Below are positions 1 through 9,300 of a DNA stretch of 64,000 nt, one piece after another. Made by a program: the position numbers and the translations under genes. The notes below the pieces were generated by a model that had not been told where the DNA came from, did not search any database, and saw nothing but the letters and a program-made list of their open reading frames with translations. Positions within the stretch are counted from its first letter, which is position 1. Every line of letters begins with the position of its first letter. The stretch is from Methanosarcina sp. (GTDB taxonomy: Archaea; Halobacteriota; Methanosarcinia; Methanosarcinales; Methanosarcinaceae). The stretch covers positions 1 to 64,000 of the forward strand of contig NZ_JAQUVZ010000001.1 of NCBI RefSeq assembly GCF_028693135.1. Direction: 5' to 3'.

Positions 1-107
1 GAAAAGACATTCTTTTTTGGTTTTCCTGTAATTTTCATAAGTTTTTCAAGGCTTACTGCCTTGCCCGCAGCAAAAAGAGCCGCTTCGATAATTTCAAGCT
101 CACTCAT
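1..107 (-). CDS. scpB: ScpB, segregation and condensation protein B (N-terminal fragment, cut by window edge)
   Basis: The minus strand from 107 to the window edge encodes an N-terminus starting MSELEIIEAALFAAGKAVSL, the usual start of ScpB, where a winged helix begins with the E-x-x-L-F-x-x-G pattern. ScpB is the dimeric winged-helix partner of ScpA and SMC in the prokaryotic condensin that compacts and separates chromosomes. Only about 35 residues are visible. It lies 66 bp downstream of scpA on the same strand, as expected for an smc-scpA-scpB operon. The upstream ribosome binding site is weak, so translation may depend on read-through from scpA. Confidence 0.85.
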   Translation of the reverse strand, partial: MSELEIIEAALFAAGKAVSLEKLMKITGKPKKNVF

Positions 108-151
108 AAGTTTCACGACCAGAAAAGAGGATAAGGTTATTCTTCAATTGA

Positions 152-190
152 GTTAACGTGTTTCTTCAGTTGGTTAACGTGTTTCTTCAG
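152..190. repeat. 18-bp direct repeat across the scpA stop codon
   Basis: The unit GTTAACGTGTTTCTTCAG occurs twice, separated by three bases. On the coding (minus) strand each copy contains the sequence read as the scpA stop (ACACGTTAA), so a second stop-bearing copy follows the first. It looks like a recent local tandem duplication. Confidence 0.8.
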
Positions 191-1244
191 GAGAGTCTGC
201 ACCCATTCGTTCCGGCTCAAGGGGAAAAGCCTCGGGATACCGGGCTTCATCAGGCACTCCAGCTGTGTACTCAACCGGGGATTTACTGCCTGCAAACCTT
301 TCTCCCCGGGAAAATTCAGGCTCTGAATCATCTCCTGCTAAGCCCTGTTTTTGATGATGGAAGAAAGGCGGGTTGTCTTCCGTGGAAAAGCCTGATTCTT
401 CTCCGGGATAAATATACAATTCCTCGAAAAGTTCATTCTGGAAAAGCCAGATCTTTCTGCTTGAAGCAAGAAAAAGGAGGGAAAGGTAATCCATGACCCT
501 GTCTTCACTCAGTTTAAGGAAGTCCGAGAACTCCACAACAGGCTGTTTCATAAATAGTTCAACAAGCCTTGCCCAGATAAGTGCCAGCCTCGAGCTGATC
601 GCCTCTTCGTGGGCAATCCCGAGAACGTCCCCGGTATTCAGGGCGTCCGGGGGAATATCAGGTTCTTCTGCAGCCAGACGGGCTTTCTTTTCGTTTTTCC
701 TTGAGAGCGTCTTTTCAGCTTTTTTAAGCTCCAGAATAAGTTCATTCAGTGTGACCGGTCTTGTGGAAAGGCGGCGGACAGGCAGCTTTGGGATAGGAAA
801 CTCATCGGGCCCAGGGAAACCTTCATCATCGAAAAATCCAGAATCAAAATCATCCACTTCCTCTTCTTCCGTTCCTAGAATCACTAAAGCTTTCATACGG
901 AGGAGGACAGCTGAATAAAGTAGAGTCCTTGAAGAAATCCTCAAGTCCATTTTCTGAAGCTCTTCTACCCTTTGCAGAAAGCTGTCAGTTAACTGCACAA
1001 CGTCGATATCCCAGGGATCGATCTTCCCGTCCTTTGCAAGTTCGACCAGGATACCCAGGGGCTCAGAGGTATCAAACTCTGAAAGGTCAAGCAAAGCCCA
1101 ATCAACGCCGAGGTATGAAAGAGTGGATGGAAGCCCGAAAGATTCGAGGTCTGAAAAAAGAGAATCCTTTTCCCCGGATTCACGAACATCGGGGGAAAGA
1201 AGTCCGGAAATGTTGAGTGCCGAATTATCTATAAGTTCAGCCAT
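174..1244 (-). CDS. scpA: ScpA, kleisin subunit of prokaryotic condensin
   Basis: This 356-residue protein is the kleisin that bridges the SMC head domains. The N-terminal ScpA core is clear around residues 60-125 (EPLGILVELAKDGKIDPWDI, then an LRISSRTLLYSAVLLRMKAL-like helix). An acidic linker of about 100 residues follows, then the C-terminal winged helix (about 215-285) that contacts the SMC head. The last 70 residues look disordered and low in complexity, making the protein longer than usual bacterial ScpA (about 250). The start ATGGCTGA overlaps the smc stop by 8 bp, implying translational coupling. The stop codon lies inside an 18-bp direct repeat (about 153-190), so the extreme C-terminus may vary between strains. 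Confidence 0.93.
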   Translation of the reverse strand: MAELIDNSALNISGLLSPDVRESGEKDSLFSDLESFGLPSTLSYLGVDWALLDLSEFDTSEPLGILVELAKDGKIDPWDIDVVQLTDSFLQRVEELQKMDLRISSRTLLYSAVLLRMKALVILGTEEEEVDDFDSGFFDDEGFPGPDEFPIPKLPVRRLSTRPVTLNELILELKKAEKTLSRKNEKKARLAAEEPDIPPDALNTGDVLGIAHEEAISSRLALIWARLVELFMKQPVVEFSDFLKLSEDRVMDYLSLLFLASSRKIWLFQNELFEELYIYPGEESGFSTEDNPPFFHHQKQGLAGDDSEPEFSRGERFAGSKSPVEYTAGVPDEARYPEAFPLEPERMGADSPEETR

Positions 1245-4200
1245 TTAGCTTCACTCCGGTAATACTTGTGATGTTATTCTCCTGCATTGTAACCCCGATC
1301 GTCCGGTTTGCAGCCTGAATCATGGGTTTTCGTAAGGAAACAACAATAAACTGGACTTTTGATCCTGAAATTTTAACGTGCTTTGAGACTCTTTCTACGT
1401 TCCAGCCATCAAGGAACATGTCGATCTCGTCAAAGGCATAGAAAGGAGCAGGGCGGTATTGCTGGATTGCAAAAATAAAGGCAAGTGCCGTAAGGCTCTT
1501 TTCTCCTCCGGACATGGCTTCTATGCGCTGGAGAGTCTTTTCTTTTGGCTGAGCCCTGAGGGTCATTCCTCCGGCAAAGGGGTCATCAGGGTTTTCCAGC
1601 AGGAGTTCCCCCATGCCATCGGAAAGCTCGTAAAAAATCTCTTTGAAATTGGAATTTATGCTTGTATAAGCCTCCATAAAGGTGTCCCGCTTAAGCTGCT
1701 CGTACTGGTCAATGCGTTCAAGGAGCTGTTCTCTTTCGGTAAAGAGAGTATCGCGTTTACCCTGCAGGTCCGAAAGCCTGAGTTCCACCTCGTTATACTC
1801 ATCGATTGCCCTCATATTTACAGGTTCAAGCCTGCGCATGGCTTCTTCAATTGCCTGGATCCTCATGTAAACGGTTTCGTAACTCGGGACCTCTAAGGAT
1901 TCTTCTATGCCCCTTCTCTGTATCTCTTCAAGCAGCTGCTTTTCCTGGTCAAAAAGTGCACTTTTTGTAGCTGTGAGCGTAACTACCTGCTGTTTTGCCT
2001 TTTCAAGGGTGGTTGCAGCTATACTGACCCTGCGCTTTACTGCACTGTGTTCAGCCTGAACGTTTTCCCTTTCTTTCTGAAGCCCTATAAGTTCCTCGGA
2101 AAGTTCAATTTCCCGGTTTTGTTTTTCCTTCAGCTGCACTTCAAGTTCCGCAATTTTTACCCGGAGAGACTCTACTTTTTCCCGCCTTGAAGCTTTCTTT
2201 TCATCGAGTTCCCGGATCAGCGCCTTAGCTTCGGCAATCTTCTGCTCAGCATACTCTTTTTCGAGCTGCAGGGCATTCAAGCTGGCTTCGGTGTCCCTGA
2301 TCCTGCCGTCAAGCCTCCGGAGTTCCTCATCCACAAACTCGGCTTTTTTGTTGATCTCCGGAAGAGGAGAATCAGCAAGTTTTGCCTCAATTTCGGCAAC
2401 CTGTACCTCAAGTTCAGCCACCATGCCTTCTTTTTCAACCTTTTCCGCAATTACCCTGTCCATTTCAGTCCTGAGTTCGGTCCTGGACTCCTCAATTGCC
2501 CTCAGGTCTGCCTGCTTAGCCTCAAGGAGCTCTGCAAGTTTGGCCCCTCTGCCGGCGATTTCCTGAAGCTCGAGTTCTTTTCTGGAGATAGTAGCTTCAC
2601 AGTCGCGGATCTTCCTGCTAAGCTCAAAAACGTGGCTTTCAATGTTATCCTGTTTACTGATCGCTGCGGTCCGGCTTGCGTCAAGGGATTTTATCTCCCC
2701 TGCAAGCTCAAGGAGTTTATCTTTTTCCGCTGCCGCAAAAGAGATCCCCGATTTTGAAGAAAGAGAACCTCCAACCATTGCCCCGCTCTTTTCAAGGAGT
2801 TCCCCTTCAAGGGTGACCATTCTCGCCTTCCCCATGAGGCGGCGGGCACTGGCAAGGTTTTCCATAATAAGAGTATCCTGGAAAACATACCAGAAAGCAG
2901 GTTCGAAATCGGGATCAAATTCGATAAGATCAATTGCGTACCCTATTACACCATTGTCATAACTGAGGCTTTCAAGCCGCCTGGAATCCCTCATTTTGTT
3001 AAGCGGAAGGAAGGTAGCTCTTCCGCCCTTTCTCCGCTTCAGGAATTCTATTGCCTCTGAAGCATCACCATCATTATCTACAACAACTGCCTGCATCCGG
3101 TTCCCTGCAGCAACCTCAAGGGCAGCCGCATACCTGCGGTCAACTTTTCCCAGCTGGGCAATGGTCCCGTGAATTCCGAAGAGTTCATTCTGCCGGGAAG
3201 CTCCGATTACCATTTCCACGGCCCTCGAATATCCACCGCCCTGTTCCGAAGCCCGGACCCTTGCCTCGGCAATCGCATATTCCTGCTGGAGCCCATGAAG
3301 CCTGATCTCAAGTTTCTTTATGTCTTCCTTGACCCTGAAATGGCTGCTTTCAACATCGTCACGGTCTTTTATGAGGGACTCCAGGTTTTCCGTAAGTTTC
3401 TCAATCTCATACTGGACAGAAAGAGTATCACTGTCAGAGGAAGTAAATGCAGCTTCTGCATCCCTTATCTGGTTTTCAATTTCCCGCAGTTCCGACGATT
3501 TTCTCCTGAGGGTATCAAGGAGCCGGTCCTCATTACGGATAAGCTCATTTTTTTCGTTTTTAAACTCCTCAAGTTTCTTGCGGGCAGCCATGAGCTCGTC
3601 CCTTGTTGCTGCAAACTTTGCATCCACATCCGCAATCCTGCTCTGAAGCAGCATACGCTCGGTTTTTCTCTCGGACAGCTCAGAAGAGATGCTTTCTTTT
3701 CTCACGTTTTCGGTTTCTATTTTCTCTTCGAGCTCCCTTACCTTGCCCTTTGTGGAGTCGATATCAACAAATGCTTTTCTGCGCTTTGCGTCAGCGTCTT
3801 CAAGTTCGGATTCCGAAAGCTCAATGCTGTCCACGCAGCGGGAAATTTCCCCTTTTGTCTCTTCGATTTCCCTTTTGACCTGCAGCTGTTCATCTTCCCC
3901 TTTTTTCCGGATTTCAAGGGAAATTGCTTCCAGAGCCTGTTCAAGGGCTTCTAATTCCTTAACCCTCTCGTCCAGCAGTACCTGGACTTTTTCAAGGTGC
4001 TCTTCTTTCCCTGTAAGTTCTTTGTCCACATTTTCCAGTTCGGTTCTGGCATCCTTGAGCCTGGAGAGTAGGACATAACCTTCAAATTTAATTTTTTCAG
4101 TTTTCAGAGCCTGGTACTTCAGGGCCTGGTCTCGTTCCCCTGAGAGCTTTTCAAGCTGGGTACGCACCTCTTCAAGGATAATGTCCACACGTTCGACCTG

Positions 4201-4764
4201 CTGCCTGACGATTTCCAGTTCCCCGAGCGCCTTTTGCTTACGTTCATCAAATTCGGCAACCCCGGCAATTTCGTCAATAATTTTCCGCCGTTCTACAGAG
4301 GACATGGAGGTTATCTGCGTGACATCTCCCTGCATTACCACATTGTACCCTTCAGGCGTTACCCCTGCCTTTTCAAGCTGGGAATGGATTTCTCCCAGGC
4401 TTACGGCTTTTCCGTTAAAGTAAAAGTAGCTGTAGTACGCATTTTTTGTCCGCCTGACCTTTCTTGAGACCTCAATCTCATCAAGATCTAACGGCATCTT
4501 GCGGTCAGTATTGTCAAAACGGATAGTAACCTGGGCAAAATCAGGCTTTTTTGCCTCGTCCCCATTATAGATCAGGTCCGTAAGTTTTTCAGCCCGCATG
4601 GTCCTGGAACTGCTAAGCCCGAGTGCAAAGAGAATCCCATCTATGATGTTAGACTTCCCACTCCCATTAGGCCCGGAAATAGTGGTGAAGTCGTTGTAAA
4701 AGGAAATCCTTACTTTTTTTCCGAAGGACTTGAAATTAACGAACTCGATTTCTTTTATGTACAC
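1237..4764 (-). CDS. smc: SMC, chromosome segregation ATPase
   Basis: This 1175-residue protein has the full SMC plan. The N-terminal head carries Walker A GPNGSGKSN (31-39). Long coiled coils flank a hinge (about 515-670, with GIHGTIAQLGKVDRRYAAAL and a downstream GAMVGGSLSSKSG). The C-terminal head carries the ABC signature SGGEKS (about 1085) and Walker B FYAFDEID (about 1108-1115). SMC dimers with ScpA and ScpB form the ring condensin that extrudes DNA loops. Length is typical. The start is GTG at 4764, with GAGG a few bases upstream. It sits 54 bp after an unknown coiled-coil gene and overlaps scpA by 8 bp. The sequence after Walker B (DMFLDGWNVERV) is a slightly unusual D-loop, but the fold looks complete. 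Confidence 0.97.
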   Translation of the reverse strand: MYIKEIEFVNFKSFGKKVRISFYNDFTTISGPNGSGKSNIIDGILFALGLSSSRTMRAEKLTDLIYNGDEAKKPDFAQVTIRFDNTDRKMPLDLDEIEVSRKVRRTKNAYYSYFYFNGKAVSLGEIHSQLEKAGVTPEGYNVVMQGDVTQITSMSSVERRKIIDEIAGVAEFDERKQKALGELEIVRQQVERVDIILEEVRTQLEKLSGERDQALKYQALKTEKIKFEGYVLLSRLKDARTELENVDKELTGKEEHLEKVQVLLDERVKELEALEQALEAISLEIRKKGEDEQLQVKREIEETKGEISRCVDSIELSESELEDADAKRRKAFVDIDSTKGKVRELEEKIETENVRKESISSELSERKTERMLLQSRIADVDAKFAATRDELMAARKKLEEFKNEKNELIRNEDRLLDTLRRKSSELREIENQIRDAEAAFTSSDSDTLSVQYEIEKLTENLESLIKDRDDVESSHFRVKEDIKKLEIRLHGLQQEYAIAEARVRASEQGGGYSRAVEMVIGASRQNELFGIHGTIAQLGKVDRRYAAALEVAAGNRMQAVVVDNDGDASEAIEFLKRRKGGRATFLPLNKMRDSRRLESLSYDNGVIGYAIDLIEFDPDFEPAFWYVFQDTLIMENLASARRLMGKARMVTLEGELLEKSGAMVGGSLSSKSGISFAAAEKDKLLELAGEIKSLDASRTAAISKQDNIESHVFELSRKIRDCEATISRKELELQEIAGRGAKLAELLEAKQADLRAIEESRTELRTEMDRVIAEKVEKEGMVAELEVQVAEIEAKLADSPLPEINKKAEFVDEELRRLDGRIRDTEASLNALQLEKEYAEQKIAEAKALIRELDEKKASRREKVESLRVKIAELEVQLKEKQNREIELSEELIGLQKERENVQAEHSAVKRRVSIAATTLEKAKQQVVTLTATKSALFDQEKQLLEEIQRRGIEESLEVPSYETVYMRIQAIEEAMRRLEPVNMRAIDEYNEVELRLSDLQGKRDTLFTEREQLLERIDQYEQLKRDTFMEAYTSINSNFKEIFYELSDGMGELLLENPDDPFAGGMTLRAQPKEKTLQRIEAMSGGEKSLTALAFIFAIQQYRPAPFYAFDEIDMFLDGWNVERVSKHVKISGSKVQFIVVSLRKPMIQAANRTIGVTMQENNITSITGVKLNG

Positions 4765-4818
4765 AGAATGCCTCTGAGATTTTGCGTTTTTGAGGAGGTC
4801 TCCGTATTTTCAGCCTCA

Positions 4819-5802
4819 TTACTCCTGGGGGTCTTTCCGGTTGCAGGTTATGATTTCCGCATCCTCATTATCCCGAAGATCCACGGATTCATCGATTAAA
4901 CGCTTTTTTTGAACCTTTTCTGCGATTATGTACTCGCACTTATAATCTTCATCGGGTCGGGCTCTTACAGGGTCTGCCTTCACAGGAAATTGGTGCCTCA
5001 TAGCAGATCGCGGGCTTGCAGGGGACGACGGTCTCGCCGGAGCTTCTCTTACTGGAGTTTGCTGCCTCAGGTTACCTCTAAGCCTGTTTCGATCTCCGCT
5101 CTCGGCGATGATATACTCACACTTTGTTTCGACGACCTCCTGTTCGTCAAGCTCCTCGGGCTCAACCTCCTTTATCTTAAGTTGAACTTTTGCTTTTGTG
5201 CCTGGCAGGGATGCAGGAGCTTCCGTGAAATCAATCAGCTCGTGTGCTGAAGGGCTCTCTTTCCTGAAATCAAGTTTACGCTTTGGTTTTCTGGAGAGAG
5301 GAGGAAGGTCAAGGGGGTCTTCGAGGGTTGGAAGAGAAACAGAAGGAGGAGAAGGAGGAGAGGAAGGAGAATAGGGCATAGTATTTTGCATGCCACCCAG
5401 AGCTCCGGAAAGTTTATCAACTTCTTTTTCCAGCTGTTTTATAATCATTTTCTGGTCAAGCAGCTCCCTGACAAGCCCGTCCTGAATTCCTGCCAGTTCC
5501 TTCAGCCGCCGGTCCGCTGTCGCAGAGTCATTTTCCCTGCCAAAACCGAATTCGGCTCGCAGTTCGCCAATAATTGAAGCCTTGAGTGATGCAGAATCAG
5601 GGAGCCCCCTCAATTCAGTTCTGATTTCGGAAAGGATCTGATCCTTAAAGGAATCCAGATCGGAACTGTTATCCATTTCGGCCTGCAGTTCATTAAGAAC
5701 CGAAATCTTGATTGTTTTTTTGAGAGTCTCGAGCTCCTCATAGGTTATTGACAGTCGCCTTTTAAGCGGTGTATTGTGCACGTCCCTCTGTCCAGTTCTC
5801 AT
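4819..5802 (-). CDS. Uncharacterised coiled-coil protein, first gene of the smc operon
   Basis: I do not recognise this 327-residue family. Residues about 15-135 are charged and helical with heptad character (YEELETLKKTIKISVLNELQ, later LVRELLDQKMIIKQLEKEVD). A Pro/Ser-rich linker follows (about 141-170). The C-terminal half is acidic and contains an exact eight-residue repeat, KCEYIIAE, at 227-234 and 288-295, each in a charged setting. There is no signal peptide or membrane segment. The ATG at 5802 has AAGAGG upstream. It is first in the operon, 54 bp before smc, with scpA and scpB following. Position suggests an accessory factor of the condensin or a regulator of its ATPase, with the repeated peptide as a possible docking motif. 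That role is inference only. Confidence 0.8.
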   Translation of the reverse strand: MRTGQRDVHNTPLKRRLSITYEELETLKKTIKISVLNELQAEMDNSSDLDSFKDQILSEIRTELRGLPDSASLKASIIGELRAEFGFGRENDSATADRRLKELAGIQDGLVRELLDQKMIIKQLEKEVDKLSGALGGMQNTMPYSPSSPPSPPSVSLPTLEDPLDLPPLSRKPKRKLDFRKESPSAHELIDFTEAPASLPGTKAKVQLKIKEVEPEELDEQEVVETKCEYIIAESGDRNRLRGNLRQQTPVREAPARPSSPASPRSAMRHQFPVKADPVRARPDEDYKCEYIIAEKVQKKRLIDESVDLRDNEDAEIITCNRKDPQE

Positions 5803-7130
5803 GAAAATACCTCTTACAATAAATTCGGGTCCCGAGTTTCCTTATATCTGCAGTTTTTTGCTAGCATGAAACGTCAGTGTGATATAATTAAATTGATTCG
5901 ATCATACAAATTTAAATAATGTGTATAAAGTACATGTAATCTTACTCTATATATATATGATAATCGATAGTATTCAGTTGACCCGAAATAACTTTAAATT
6001 ATATTATAATAAGATAACTTTATAAACCTTTCTGAAAACGGCTACAGAAACCGTATAGCAGGACAGAAGAAATTGCATACAATATGAAATTTCCGAAGGA
6101 AGAAGGTTTAAACGTCAGAAAGGGCCGAAAACAAGAAAGGTAGATCGGAAATGTTCTGGAAAAGCAAACAGTGGTTATTAATTTTACCTGTAAAGACGTA
6201 TAGAGATGCTAAAATACCACACTTTCAAGCATATCACTTTCAAGCATATAATGCTCGGATCCAGAATTCAACAATCCCGTAGAGACAATATATTTCTTGA
6301 AGAGTAAAGAGGCAGAACTGTATGATAAATATGTATAAAGCGGCGCAGCATAAAAATGAAGAACTGGCGCATAAAGAGTTGTCCTGGTCTATGGAAATGC
6401 ATGGTGAATGGGTACAAAAATATGGTAAAATCCAGAACTCTGGGTGCAGTTAATAATCTCATATAAACAAGATAAAGGCTTCAATCCAGGACTTTTTTCA
6501 AAATAGGGAATGAAACCCAAAAGTCAACTCTGAAATGAGTTGAAGAGTTGGATTTCAACAGATGGGGGAAATTTTTAGAAGTGTGTGTTAATTAATGGAC
6601 GGACTAGACTCATCGAAATTGAGAAGTACATTCTGCTTCACCTGGATTTTGGGGGATGTACTGCAGTCCATATCCAGAGCACCCTCGTTAACAACAGAAC
6701 CATGGGTTCCGGTACTTTCAAGGAAAAGTTGAACCTCTTCAACTTCAGGCTCTCGGAAATGATCCATTTCGAAAATGTCCATAATAACACTAAGAACGTT
6801 TTTGTGTAAGTGATCGGTAATCCGAGTCATTGGAAATAAACACGATGTATGAAGTATTAATAATTAACTATAACATGAAAACAGATGAGAGAGTGGAACC
6901 AAGTTTACTAATATATAAATATTGTGTTCGGTGCACAGAAACCTATCTCCCAGAGAATAACCATAAAAACAATCAAAAAACTGGTTGCTTTTGGTGGCCC
7001 CTGATTAATTGGTTGATCTATTCCGGAATCAAAGAAAGAATCTTTTAGTTTTTCTCTCCCTGCGCCACAAAAGGCTGAGTCTGCCTGCCTTCGTCCTCTT
7101 GAGCTCATCTCAGCTAAAACCCATCAAGTA
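5803..7130. other. Long AT-rich intergenic region
   Basis: About 1.3 kb separates the smc operon from the hairpin cluster downstream of feoB. The part next to the smc operon is very AT-rich, with several TATA-like stretches (for example around 5985-6030) that could serve as its promoter. Short open frames occur on both strands, but apart from one doubtful frame at 6588-6830 none has a good ribosome binding site or recognisable composition. No RNA gene or mobile element was recognised. Confidence 0.6.
6588..6830 (-). CDS. Doubtful small ORF, possibly a gene remnant
   Basis: An ATG-initiated frame of 80 codons is rich in Asp/Glu and begins MTRITDHLHKNVLSVIMDIF. The composition is protein-like, but there is no clear ribosome binding site, no recognised domain, and an open frame of similar length lies opposite it. 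It may be a decayed fragment of a larger gene, or chance. Confidence 0.2.
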   Translation of the reverse strand: MTRITDHLHKNVLSVIMDIFEMDHFREPEVEEVQLFLESTGTHGSVVNEGALDMDCSTSPKIQVKQNVLLNFDESSPSIN

Positions 7131-7246
7131 GTCCTCTTGAGCGAAGCGAAAAGGACTGCGGGCTCCCGAATCGCAATTCGGGCAGTGAAAAGGACCGCGA
7201 GTTGTTGCACTTGCAGTGCAACTCCCAGAAAATCTCCGATTTTCTG
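7131..7246. repeat. Cluster of four consecutive hairpins downstream of feoB
   Basis: Four near-perfect inverted repeats follow one another: GTCCTCTTGAGC...AAAAGGAC (7131-7156), CCCGAATCGCAATTCGGG (7165-7182), GTTGCAC-N5-GTGCAAC (7204-7222) and CAGAAAATC-TCC-GATTTTCTG (7226-7246). They lie just past the feoB stop on the minus strand, so they could terminate or stabilise the feoB transcript. They also resemble a mosaic of intergenic palindromic repeats. Confidence 0.75.
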
Positions 7247-7270
7247 TGATCCCTAATCGCAACTCGGGAA

Positions 7271-9250
7271 TTAGAGGAAAATAGGCCCGAAAATCCGGAT
7301 CAAGACACCTACCACAAGAGCAAGGATTATGGTGAAGGTCACGATCATAGCCGTATCCGTTGTTCCAAGCTCATGCTTCAGTACTGCAATCGTTGCCACA
7401 CACGGGACATAAATGGTTGTGATAACCGCAAACTGGTACATCTGAAGGGGAGTCATTACAGCTGCGAAGTTGGCTGTACCTGCAAGTACTGCCAGGATCT
7501 GGAGAGCCATTTCCTTTCGGAGAATTCCAAAAACCAGGGCTGTTGCGGCAAAAGCCGGAAGGCCCAGCAGGCCAACAGATACGGGTTCTACAAAGTTCTG
7601 GAAGATGGAAAGAAGACCGAGGGCATCGGCAATTCCCAGGAATGCACTCCCTACCAGCAGCAGTGGAAAAGCGATATATAAAAACTCCCGGCTTTTCATC
7701 CAGGTCTTCCTGAGGGTGGCTTTCAGTTCAGGTTTTCTGAGAGGGGTCATTTCCATAATGAAACCACTTCTCTGGCCTGGAAGGGTTTTTCCTAGAACCC
7801 AGCCCATCGCTACAATAATGAGAACATTCATCACATATATCGAAACCGCGGGCCAAAAACCAACAAATGTCCCCACAAGTCCAAGGATGATAACTGTCCT
7901 TGCAGAGCAGGGGATAAGAGAGATGAGAAGCGAAGCTATCCTCTTTTCCCTCCGCGTGCCGAGGGAATGCACTGCCATTATTGCGGGAACATTGCAGCCA
8001 AACCCCAGAACCAGAGGGATAACAGCTCTTCCGTGAAGCCCGAGCTTATGGGTCAGGTTGTCCAGGAGAAAAGCTGCCCTGGTCAGGTAGCCTGAGTCCT
8101 CGAATATGGAAAGTATAGCATAGAAAACTGCAATATACGGGATTGCAATTGCAAATCCGGCTTCCACACCCCGCAGGGAATAAATAATCAGGTTTCGGAA
8201 GATAGGCGCCATGCCAAGAGTCATGGCTTCCGCTGGCTGGATAATATGAGGCTCAAAAAGATCATCAACAATCCAGGCCTCAAGGAAGCCCCCTACTCTG
8301 AAGACAAGAAGAAAAGTCAGGAGCAGGGCAGATATGAGAACCGCAATCCCGAAGTTAGGAGAGGTAAGAACTTTATCTACCCTGTCACGAAATCTTTTTT
8401 TCGGCTCGAACATTGAGACAACACTATCTACGATATGCCCGGATTCTCCGTACAGGTCTCTTGCAACGGTATCCGGAACTGAAATTCCGTGCTCGATATC
8501 AAGGCTCTGTCTGAAGCGCCGGGCAGAAGAGAGAATGGCATTGGCTTCCGGCGGCATGCAGCAGAGTTCCACAAACTCGGCATCGTTCAGCAGGGCTGCA
8601 ATCTTAACAATTTGAGATGAATCCGGAAAAGCATGGTCAAGACCGGACAGAGCCTGGAGAATCCACTGGCTGTACTTTACCCTGTGGTGCTCCTGGACTT
8701 TGTCTTTCTCTTCAAGAGCCACGAGCACGACCTCATCAAGCCCTACCCCCCATGTTGCAACCGTGGAGACTACAGGCAGGCCTAAGAGTTCTGAAAGTTT
8801 GTCCGTATCAATGAGAATTCCGAGCTCTGCTGCCAGATCTACCTGATTTAAGGCAATAACCATAGGGATATCGAGTTCCAGCAGTTGCAGAGTCAAATAG
8901 AGGTTTCTCTCAAGCCTGCTTGCATCAAGGACATTGATGATGACATCCGGCTGATCTTCAATAATAAATCTCTTGGTTACTTTTTCGTCTTCATTTGCAA
9001 CTCCGAGAGAATATATTCCAGGCAAATCAACTACTTCAATGGTCCTGCCTCTGGCTTTTACACTTCCTTTTTTAAGCGCAACCGTAGTTCCGGGGTAATT
9101 GGAAACCTCAACTCCAACCCCTGTAAGCCTGCTGAAAAAAACGCTTTTTCCAACGCTAGGGTTGCCTATAAAGGCAAGTGTCACATCATAAGGAGAATTC
9201 TTTTGATTTCTGTTGCCAGAAGTACAGCATAAACTAGAAATCCCTATCAT
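7271..9250 (-). CDS. feoB: FeoB, ferrous iron transporter with G-protein domain
   Basis: The protein has 659 residues. An N-terminal G domain carries G1 GNPSVGKS (29-36), the G2 region NYPGTT, G3 DLPG (about 75-78) and G4 NQVD. Two Gate-type membrane cores and a hydrophobic C-terminus follow (for example ILRKEMALQILAVLAGTANF). FeoB moves Fe(II) across the cytoplasmic membrane under GTPase control. Length is near the usual 650-750. The N-terminus carries an extra Cys pair (LCCTSG) before the G domain. The assigned ATG directly abuts GGAGGA, an unusually tight spacing. It lies 50 bp downstream of a DtxR-type repressor that ends in a FeoA-like domain. No separate feoA is visible, so regulation and uptake appear to form one iron-controlled unit. 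Confidence 0.95.
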   Translation of the reverse strand: MIGISSLCCTSGNRNQKNSPYDVTLAFIGNPSVGKSVFFSRLTGVGVEVSNYPGTTVALKKGSVKARGRTIEVVDLPGIYSLGVANEDEKVTKRFIIEDQPDVIINVLDASRLERNLYLTLQLLELDIPMVIALNQVDLAAELGILIDTDKLSELLGLPVVSTVATWGVGLDEVVLVALEEKDKVQEHHRVKYSQWILQALSGLDHAFPDSSQIVKIAALLNDAEFVELCCMPPEANAILSSARRFRQSLDIEHGISVPDTVARDLYGESGHIVDSVVSMFEPKKRFRDRVDKVLTSPNFGIAVLISALLLTFLLVFRVGGFLEAWIVDDLFEPHIIQPAEAMTLGMAPIFRNLIIYSLRGVEAGFAIAIPYIAVFYAILSIFEDSGYLTRAAFLLDNLTHKLGLHGRAVIPLVLGFGCNVPAIMAVHSLGTRREKRIASLLISLIPCSARTVIILGLVGTFVGFWPAVSIYVMNVLIIVAMGWVLGKTLPGQRSGFIMEMTPLRKPELKATLRKTWMKSREFLYIAFPLLLVGSAFLGIADALGLLSIFQNFVEPVSVGLLGLPAFAATALVFGILRKEMALQILAVLAGTANFAAVMTPLQMYQFAVITTIYVPCVATIAVLKHELGTTDTAMIVTFTIILALVVGVLIRIFGPIFL

Positions 9251-9300
9251 TCCTCCATTATTTTATCTCAGATCTGTAAAATGCCATCGGTGTTCCGTTT

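Noticed and set aside
6588-6830. Confident small protein gene
   Set aside because: No ribosome binding site or known domain, and an equally long frame lies on the opposite strand, so it was listed only with low confidence.
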